Part shown: positions 1 through 4,915 of the stretch, one piece after another
Numbering within the stretch: the first letter of the stretch is position 1
How the letters are laid out: each line of letters opens with the position of its first letter
From: Porphyromonadaceae bacterium UBA2720
Lineage (GTDB): Bacteria > Bacteroidota > Bacteroidia > Bacteroidales > Muribaculaceae
Direction of reading: 5' to 3'
DNA: 7,245 nucleotides
Assembly (NCBI GenBank): GCA_002353885.1
Contig: DEKO01000066.1
Location: 1 to 7,245, forward strand
Translations under genes and position numbers: made by a program
Notes under the pieces: model-generated
What the model was told of the DNA's origin: nothing
The model's database searches: none
Seen by the model: only the letters and a program-made list of their open reading frames with translations

Positions 1-80
1 CGCGCAGCAATCTGTGTGCTATAGACTGTATTACTCGTTGTTGTTCGAGTTGCGAGTTGCGCGGGAGGACACAATCGCTG
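1..80. other. Tail of an upstream unit, no gene assigned
   Basis: The first 80 bases lie between the window edge and a strong terminator, so they are probably the last codons and/or 3' untranslated region of a + strand gene that starts outside the window. Frame 1 stops at TAG 22-24 (residues RAAICVL before it) and frame 2 stays open to 176, so the true end of any upstream gene cannot be fixed. A short inverted repeat, ACTCG 33-37 with CGAGT 46-50, is present. I recognise no protein or RNA here. Confidence 0.3.
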
Positions 81-120
81 TTCGGGCAGATTCACATGAA
101 GTTCTGCCCGAATGTTTTTT
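81..120 (+). terminator. Intrinsic (Rho-independent) terminator of the upstream unit
   Basis: A perfect 10-bp stem is formed by TTCGGGCAGA (81-90) and TCTGCCCGAA (103-112) around a 12-nt loop. It is followed almost at once by a T run (115-120). A GC-rich stem plus U tract is the classical intrinsic terminator layout. It separates the operon starting at 209 from whatever lies upstream. Confidence 0.85.
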
Positions 121-139
121 CTGTGTTTTTGTAGGATTT

Positions 140-170
140 CTTGCAAAATCGTTTTTTTTTGTTACTTTTG
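140..170 (+). promoter_or_regulatory. Bacteroidetes-type promoter of the protease operon
   Basis: TACTTTTG at 163-170 matches the Bacteroidetes primary sigma factor -7 consensus TAnnTTTG. CTTG at 140-143 is a plausible -33 element (consensus TTTG) with 19 nt between the boxes, close to the expected spacing. The predicted transcription start is near 177, giving a leader of about 30 nt before the ATG at 209. The spacer contains a run of nine T (152-160), which could change length by slippage. Confidence 0.7.
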
Positions 171-208
171 CAGTCTGAAACTCTATTACTTATAACAAAC
201 TGACGAGT

Positions 209-1153
209 ATGAGAAAAATACTACTTCTTTGTGCGGTCGTGATAGGTCTGGCCGCACTGGCTCAGACAACTGTGGGCGATGTGACGGGCGACGGCCAGGT
301 CGACATTGCCGATGTCAATGCCGTGATCAATGAGATGCTGGGCAAGGAAAACCTCACCCCCGACTCCTCTCCGGGGTGTGATGTGACAGGCGACGGTCAG
401 GTCGACATCGCTGATGTCAACATGGTGATTAATATCATGCTGGGCAAGGTGCAACCCACCGATGTGTTTGCCCGCCTCCAGGCCGACATGGTCGAGGTCG
501 AGGGTGGCACCTTCGACATGGGCACACCCGATGGCGTCGCACCTTATAGCCACGCTTGGGAGCGTCCAGTGCATTCGGTTACCTTGCCGTCATTCAAGGT
601 GTGCCGCTACGAGGTCACGCAGGATCTGTGGCAGGCTGTGATGGGCAGCAATCCGTCGGCCCACATCGGTGATCGCCGGCCTGTGGAGCAGGTGAGTTGG
701 GCCGATGTCCAGACATTTGTGCAGAAGTTGAATGAGAAGACAGGTCGCAACTATCGTCTGCTCACTGAGGCCGAGTGGGAGTATGCTGCCCGTGGCGGGC
801 AACACCAGTCGGGCACACGCTATGCAGGAGGTGATGACTTGGCACGGGTGGCATGGACAGCCGCTAATGCCGGTGGCGAGACTCATCCTGTGGGCCAGTT
901 GCAGCCCAATGCGCTGGGCCTGTATGACATGAGCGGCAATGTGCTGGAGTGGGTTGCGGACACTCATGCCAACACTTATGCCGTGTGGCCCGCCGCCAAT
1001 GTGTGGCAGGTTGAGGGCGGCGACCCAGTGGTGCGCGGCGGCTCTTGGCGTTGGGGCAGTAACTACTGCCGTACCACATGGCGCGGCTACTTCCCTGCCA
1101 CCACAGCAAATAGTTATCTGGGTTTCCGCCTGGCAAGTGACATCAATCTCTAA
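209..1153 (+). CDS. Secreted SUMF1-fold protein with N-terminal dockerin-like repeats
   Basis: 314 residues. Residues 1-18 form a signal peptide (MRK, hydrophobic core, cleavage likely after ALA). Residues 23-80 are two dockerin-like calcium-loop repeats, each with DVTGDGQVDIAD, joined by a short Pro-rich linker. From about residue 91 to the end is a SUMF1 / formylglycine-generating-enzyme (FGE) fold: MVEVEGGTFDMG, FKVCRYEVTQDLW, PVEQVSWADV, YRLLTEAEWEYAARGG, LGLYDMSGNVLEWV, VVRGGSWRWGSNYC and LGFRLA. In true FGEs the segment after GGS carries two catalytic cysteines. Here only the second position is Cys (Cys287) and the first is Trp282, so sulfatase-activating activity is doubtful. Many Bacteroidales SUMF1 proteins are non-FGE extracellular proteins of unknown role. 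It is the first gene after the promoter and lies 12 nt before the subtilase, so the two are probably co-transcribed. The start is the first in-frame ATG and gives a complete signal peptide. Fold is secure; molecular function is not. Confidence 0.9.
   Translation: MRKILLLCAVVIGLAALAQTTVGDVTGDGQVDIADVNAVINEMLGKENLTPDSSPGCDVTGDGQVDIADVNMVINIMLGKVQPTDVFARLQADMVEVEGGTFDMGTPDGVAPYSHAWERPVHSVTLPSFKVCRYEVTQDLWQAVMGSNPSAHIGDRRPVEQVSWADVQTFVQKLNEKTGRNYRLLTEAEWEYAARGGQHQSGTRYAGGDDLARVAWTAANAGGETHPVGQLQPNALGLYDMSGNVLEWVADTHANTYAVWPAANVWQVEGGDPVVRGGSWRWGSNYCRTTWRGYFPATTANSYLGFRLASDINL
275..448 (+). repeat. Dockerin-like module, copy 1 (two tandem units)
   Basis: Two 69-nt units (278-346 and 380-448), 102 nt apart, each encode a loop DVTGDGQVDIAD followed by a helix ending MLGK. 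This is the duplicated calcium-binding loop-helix of type I dockerins, with Asp at loop positions 1, 5, 9 and 12. The whole 174-nt block aligns without gaps to 4545-4718 in the C10 protease gene, with 17 mismatches by my count. Confidence 0.85.
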
Positions 1154-1165
1154 AACACTGCAATC

Positions 1166-3352
1166 ATGAAAAAAATCATAACCCTCATCATCGTGTTGGC
1201 TGCACTGTCTGTGCAAGCCCAGCAAGCTATTGTCACAAGCAAGGTGTCGCGCGGCGTGATGGACATTTGTCACAGTCTGAGCGACAGTCGTCTGGGTGCC
1301 AAGGCACCGGCCAGTCGCAACTTCCTTGCCTTGCTCACCTTTGCCGACAGCAATCAGTCGCCCGACATCTTGACGGCCTACGGATGCCGTGTTGTTGACC
1401 AAGTGGGGCGCATACACATTGTCGACATTCCCGTCGACCGTGTGGCCGAATTGTCGCAAGACCCGCGCATCGAGCGCATCGAGGCCGAGCGCATGCCGCG
1501 CCCGGCCATGGACCGAACGCCTGGCATCATCAACGCCACACCCGTCTATGTGGGGCAGAATCTGCCACAGGCTTTCAAGGGCCGTGGCGTGGCAGCTGGT
1601 GTGTTTGACAGCAGTTTTGACTTTACCCATCCCGCATTTGCCGATGCCAATGGGCAGTTGCGCGTCAAGTACTATTATGACTTCCATTGGCCCAATGCCG
1701 ACGGCACGCTGGGGCATGCGCTGGAGACAACCGAGGAGATTGCCGCCTATGGGCACTCGCAGTACACCTATTTAGGCACGCATGGCACCCATGTGATGGG
1801 CACTATGGCCGGCTCGCCCGTGCAGGGCAAGTATCCCGGCATGGCTCCCGAGAGCGACATCTATGTGGCCGACTTCAACTCCACACGCGACGAGTTTGAG
1901 AACCCCGACGCGTTGACTTCGGCCACTGCCGTGCTGGGCTTCAAGTACATCTTTGACCGCGCAGCGGCCGATGGCTTGCCCTGTGTCATCAACTTCAGCA
2001 GCTGCGAGAGCCTGACCCTCACGCGCCAGCGCCAGCTCGAGGGCGAGGCGTTGCTGCAGTTGGTGGGACCGGGACGCATCATTGTGGGCGGGGCCGGCAA
2101 TGAGGGAAACAGCATGTGTCGCATGGAGAAACACGAAGGCGACCGACAGGCCGGTGTGGGCATCGTCCACGGCATCGGCGGTGGCGGCACCATCGACATG
2201 GACATTGTCACTCCAGTCAACCAGCGCGTGCAGTTTGACTTCCTGGGCTATAAGTTCTCGGGTGGCGGCATCCAGGGCACGCTGGCATTTGATACCGACA
2301 GCGTCGATGCGCTGCAGGGCGACACCCTGTGGCTGTTCACAACCATCAGCCAGGGCGATGTCAAGCTGGCCATCACACGCAGCGACCTGCAAGATCAGCG
2401 CGGCACGGTCTATCACATCGATGGCGAGATGCCCGACTTGTTCTACCTGCTGTTGTGTGGAGCGCTGTGTTCGGTCACCGGCGACGGGCCGGCATGGGGC
2501 TATAGCGACCTCTTCCTCTGCCCGATGGTCAATGTTGAGGGTTCTAGCATCTATAATGACGCTCAGCCCGGCAGCACGGTTTCGTGGCCGGCCACGCTCG
2601 ATGGCGTCATCAGTGTGGGCGCCACGGGCTATAAGTCGACGTTCACCAACATCAGTGGCGAGACCAATGCCGACATGGTTGGCTATGCGCCCGATCAGGT
2701 GGGTCAAATCACCAAATTCTCATCTCAGGGACCCACGTTTGACGGTCGCATCAAGCCCACGGTTGTGGCACCGGGACTGAACATCAATGCTGCCTTCAAC
2801 TCATTTTCCAGTGTCGAGGAGTCTCGCAAGTCGCTGGTCGACAAGGTCAATGTCGGAGGCAAGGACTATTATTTTATGGCCCAGTCGGGCACATCGATGT
2901 CAACGCCTGTTGTGGCAGGTGCCATTGCATTGTGGCTTGAGGCCGATCCCACGCTCACGGCCGAGCGCATCGAGGAGGTGCTGGCGCACACTTGCACCAA
3001 ACCCGAGCCCTCGCTGACCTATCCCAACAACACCTACGGCTATGGCCAGATTGACGTTTATCAAGGTCTGCTCTACATCTTGGGCGCAATGGACAACATC
3101 CCCAACTTGTCGTTGCACCAGCCCCGTCAGGCGCAGATAGACGTGCGTGACAACCGCTTGCGTGTCGACATGGCGGGCGATGCCGCCGGCGAGGTCACCA
3201 TCTACACCATTGAGGGCCAGGAGGTGTTGGCTGCCAAGCTCGACGACAATTGCTCACTCGACCTGTCGTCACTCTTGCCCGGCCAGGTCTATGCCGTGCA
3301 GCTCGACACAGCCGACCCGATGACAACAGGCTCAACCTTGATACGCCTATAA
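1166..3352 (+). CDS. Secreted S8 family (subtilisin-like) serine protease
   Basis: 728 residues. It has a signal peptide (residues 1-18, cleavage likely after VQA), an inhibitor-I9-like propeptide region (about 52-112), and a subtilase catalytic domain. The catalytic residues are all present: Asp148 in VFDSSFDFTHPAF, His206 in GTHGTHVMGT, oxyanion Asn312 in GGAGNEGNS, and Ser577 in SGTSMSTPVVAGA. Asn312 and Ser577 are 265 residues apart, against about 66 in subtilisin, so a large extra domain is inserted there; a beta-rich insert is seen in many cell-surface subtilases. The last 70 or so residues (about 655-728, with VTIYTIEGQEV) look like a T9SS type A sorting domain, so export across the outer membrane by T9SS is inferred. 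It should cleave proteins or peptides outside the cell; substrates cannot be read from the sequence. It sits 12 nt after the SUMF1 gene, and its start is an ATG in the context CAATCATGAAAA without a clear Shine-Dalgarno, as is usual in Bacteroidetes. Confidence 0.93.
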   Translation: MKKIITLIIVLAALSVQAQQAIVTSKVSRGVMDICHSLSDSRLGAKAPASRNFLALLTFADSNQSPDILTAYGCRVVDQVGRIHIVDIPVDRVAELSQDPRIERIEAERMPRPAMDRTPGIINATPVYVGQNLPQAFKGRGVAAGVFDSSFDFTHPAFADANGQLRVKYYYDFHWPNADGTLGHALETTEEIAAYGHSQYTYLGTHGTHVMGTMAGSPVQGKYPGMAPESDIYVADFNSTRDEFENPDALTSATAVLGFKYIFDRAAADGLPCVINFSSCESLTLTRQRQLEGEALLQLVGPGRIIVGGAGNEGNSMCRMEKHEGDRQAGVGIVHGIGGGGTIDMDIVTPVNQRVQFDFLGYKFSGGGIQGTLAFDTDSVDALQGDTLWLFTTISQGDVKLAITRSDLQDQRGTVYHIDGEMPDLFYLLLCGALCSVTGDGPAWGYSDLFLCPMVNVEGSSIYNDAQPGSTVSWPATLDGVISVGATGYKSTFTNISGETNADMVGYAPDQVGQITKFSSQGPTFDGRIKPTVVAPGLNINAAFNSFSSVEESRKSLVDKVNVGGKDYYFMAQSGTSMSTPVVAGAIALWLEADPTLTAERIEEVLAHTCTKPEPSLTYPNNTYGYGQIDVYQGLLYILGAMDNIPNLSLHQPRQAQIDVRDNRLRVDMAGDAAGEVTIYTIEGQEVLAAKLDDNCSLDLSSLLPGQVYAVQLDTADPMTTGSTLIRL

Positions 3353-3372
3353 CCACAAATATCCATCCAATC

Positions 3373-3480
3373 ATGAAACTTAAACTCTTACCAATCATTG
3401 TTTTGGCTGGGGCCTTAAGTGGCTTAACTACACTACTACTTTACTATCCAAAAGAAACTCCTTTAAATACAGAAAAGTAG
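3373..3480 (+). CDS. Possible 35-residue membrane or secreted peptide
   Basis: A short frame begins at an ATG 20 nt after the subtilase stop and ends at TAG 38 nt before the C10 protease start. Its start context (AATCATGAAA) is the same as that of the subtilase. The predicted peptide has a basic start (MKLK), a hydrophobic stretch from about residue 5 to 25 (LLPIIVLAGALSGLTTLLLYY) and a short polar tail ending NTEK. That shape fits a single membrane span or an uncleaved signal. The codons are AT-rich (TTA, CTT, ACT, CCA, AAA), unlike the GC-rich neighbours, so this could be a small gene of different origin, a decayed gene remnant, or chance. I recognise no family, and no catalytic or binding motif is present. 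It is too short to be a classical C10 protease inhibitor domain. Confidence 0.45.
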   Translation: MKLKLLPIIVLAGALSGLTTLLLYYPKETPLNTEK

Positions 3481-3518
3481 CTACTTGCGAAACTTGAGTT
3501 AGGCAAATTAATTTGATT

Positions 3519-4724
3519 ATGAGAACAATACTATTATTGACGTTACTCTGGGCTAGTGTGGTGGCACATGCTCGGACAGATCTGCAGCTGTTGAAGGCCA
3601 ACGACTATGTGGAAATCTATGCCAGGCAGGGTGGGGGATTTGTCATCCTTGACACCGACGCGACAGAGCCTCGTGTGTTGGCCTATTCACACACGGCACC
3701 GCTTGACCTGGAATCAGGCAATCCGGGACTGCAGTGGTGGTTGAACGCCATGCAACGCGTGGGTACGCGCAAGTCCCCGACCACGCCTCCCGACACCACA
3801 AGATTTGCCGCACGCATCGACTCGCTCATTACCACGCTGTGGGGGCAAGAAGCACCCTTCAACGCTTGGTGCCCCACCGCCGAGGGCGAAATCTGCGAGG
3901 ATTATTCGCCCGATGTGGCACACTGCGATGTGGGCTGTGTGGCAACGGCTGTGGCACAGATGATCTACTATTATCGCTATCCGCGCCAGGCCAGTGGAGA
4001 GTATGATTTCTTCATTGGCGACCAGCAGGCACACACGGCTTTCAGCTCAACCTTCGACTGGGACAATATGCTCGACTACTACAAGGATGGTTACAACGAG
4101 GCACAAGGGCGCGCGGTGGCACAGCTCAGTTATCATTGCGGACTCATCAGCATGATGAACTATGGCACCAATGCCAGCGGGTCGTCCAACCAGAATGCCA
4201 TCTACGGCTTAATCAACCACTTTGGGTATAGCGACGAGTTGCACTATGTGGTGCGCACCGACTATAGTGAGCCACAATGGATGGATCTGATTTACACTGA
4301 GTTGAATGCTGGGCGGCCCATCCTCTACACTGGCGTGCAGGTCGACTTTGTGCAAGGCATTGTCGGTGGGCATTCGTTTATCATCGACGGTTATGACGAG
4401 AATGGCTTAGTGCACGTTAACTGGGGGTGGCAAGGCAAGGCCAACGGATTCTATGACGTGGCATTGCTCGACCCGCTCATCTTTGAGCTCAACGACTATC
4501 AGGACATGGTGCTGGGCTTTGCGCCCAATATAGCCATCGTCACCGGCGATGTGACGGGCGACGGCCAGGTCGATATTGCCGATGTCAACGCTGTGATCAA
4601 TGTGATGCTGGGCAAGGGAAACCTCACCCCAGACCCCTCTCCAGGGTGTGATGTGACAAGCGACGGTCAGGTCGACATTGCTGATGTCAATGCCGTGATC
4701 AACATCATGTTGGGCAAGCAGTGA
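3519..4724 (+). CDS. Secreted C10 family cysteine protease with C-terminal dockerin-like repeats
   Basis: 401 residues from the ATG at 3519; an in-frame TTG at 3513 is a less likely start. It has a signal peptide (1-18, cleavage after AHA) and a prodomain about 25-80 with GGGFVILDTDATEPRVLAYS, the pattern of the Spi/C10 propeptide that keeps streptopain (SpeB) and interpain A inactive until removed. The papain-like C10 catalytic domain opens near residue 104 (LITTLWGQEAPFNAWCP). It carries the nucleophile Cys140 in DVGCVATAVAQMIYYYRYP, the catalytic His285 in GGHSFIIDGYD, and NWGW at 301-304. The Cys-His distance (145) is close to that of SpeB (148). Residues 343-400 are a pair of dockerin-like calcium loops, nearly the same as those in the SUMF1 protein; the second loop reads DVTSDGQVDIAD. 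Expected role: broad proteolysis outside the cell after self-processing. It is probably transcribed with the genes before it, although the 166-nt gap after the subtilase leaves room for separate control; I see no convincing promoter there. Confidence 0.93.
   Translation: MRTILLLTLLWASVVAHARTDLQLLKANDYVEIYARQGGGFVILDTDATEPRVLAYSHTAPLDLESGNPGLQWWLNAMQRVGTRKSPTTPPDTTRFAARIDSLITTLWGQEAPFNAWCPTAEGEICEDYSPDVAHCDVGCVATAVAQMIYYYRYPRQASGEYDFFIGDQQAHTAFSSTFDWDNMLDYYKDGYNEAQGRAVAQLSYHCGLISMMNYGTNASGSSNQNAIYGLINHFGYSDELHYVVRTDYSEPQWMDLIYTELNAGRPILYTGVQVDFVQGIVGGHSFIIDGYDENGLVHVNWGWQGKANGFYDVALLDPLIFELNDYQDMVLGFAPNIAIVTGDVTGDGQVDIADVNAVINVMLGKGNLTPDPSPGCDVTSDGQVDIADVNAVINIMLGKQ
4545..4718 (+). repeat. Dockerin-like module, copy 2 (two tandem units)
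   Basis: Units at 4548-4616 and 4650-4718 with the same 102-nt offset as copy 1 (275-448). The linker between units, NLTPDPSPGC, is also nearly the same as NLTPDSSPGC in copy 1. Only one codon (Gln) follows the block before the stop, so it forms the extreme C-terminus of the protease. Most differences from copy 1 are at third codon positions; amino-acid changes include E/V, E/G, S/P, G/S and M/A. Confidence 0.85.
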
Positions 4725-4804
4725 ATAAGTTTATAGTTACTAGTTACAAGCACAACACCTCCACCGATGGATGTGGACTTAAATCTGCATGAGATACCAA
4801 TTGC

Positions 4805-4837
4805 TTGGGTCAGATTGCGGATTTTTTACTATTTTTG
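4805..4837 (+). promoter_or_regulatory. Bacteroidetes-type promoter of the modular surface protein
   Basis: TATTTTTG at 4830-4837 matches TAnnTTTG and is followed by CAG, as in the promoter near 170 (both read TTTTGCAG). The -33 element is weak: TTG at 4805-4807 leaves 22 nt between the boxes, longer than usual. The predicted transcript would start near 4844 and have a leader of about 70 nt. This makes the last gene a separate transcription unit from the protease operon, although read-through is possible because no strong terminator follows 4724. Confidence 0.55.
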
Positions 4838-4848
4838 CAGGTGTCTAA

Positions 4849-4867
4849 CACCCTATGTCATGGGGTG
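4849..4867 (+). other. Small hairpin in the 5' leader
   Basis: CACCC (4849-4853) can pair with GGGTG (4863-4867) around a 9-nt loop. A competing stem, GTCAT with ATGAC (about 4857-4872), overlaps it. The stems are short, so a regulatory role is only a possibility. The rest of the leader to 4915 is AT-rich and unstructured by eye, with no Shine-Dalgarno. Confidence 0.25.
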
Positions 4868-4915
4868 ATGACCGATAATACTCACTAAACCAATTAAATA
4901 CCAAAACCTAAGTTC

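Noticed and set aside
275..448. Evidence for a classical cellulosome
   Set aside because: Dockerin-like repeats alone do not show one; no cohesin, scaffoldin or glycoside hydrolase is present in the window.
590..1756. Long open frame on the minus strand (388 codons) across the SUMF1 and subtilase genes
   Set aside because: It lies opposite two clear genes, has no recognisable motif, and has the Cys/His-rich composition expected of an antisense reading of GC-rich codons.
1772..2707. Minus-strand open frame (311 codons) opposite the subtilase
   Set aside because: It is antisense to the conserved catalytic region of the subtilase and shows no domain; the Ala/Val/Asp-rich composition is that of a shadow frame.
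3508..3515. TTAATTTG as a possible -7 box of the C10 protease
   Set aside because: It misses the consensus A at position 2, and a start about 7 nt downstream would fall beyond the ATG at 3519, so it cannot drive the full-length protein.
4755..4777. Hairpin with TCCA/TGGA or TCCAC/GTGGA stems as a terminator after the C10 protease
   Set aside because: The stem is only 4-5 bp with bulges and no T run follows, so it is not a convincing terminator.
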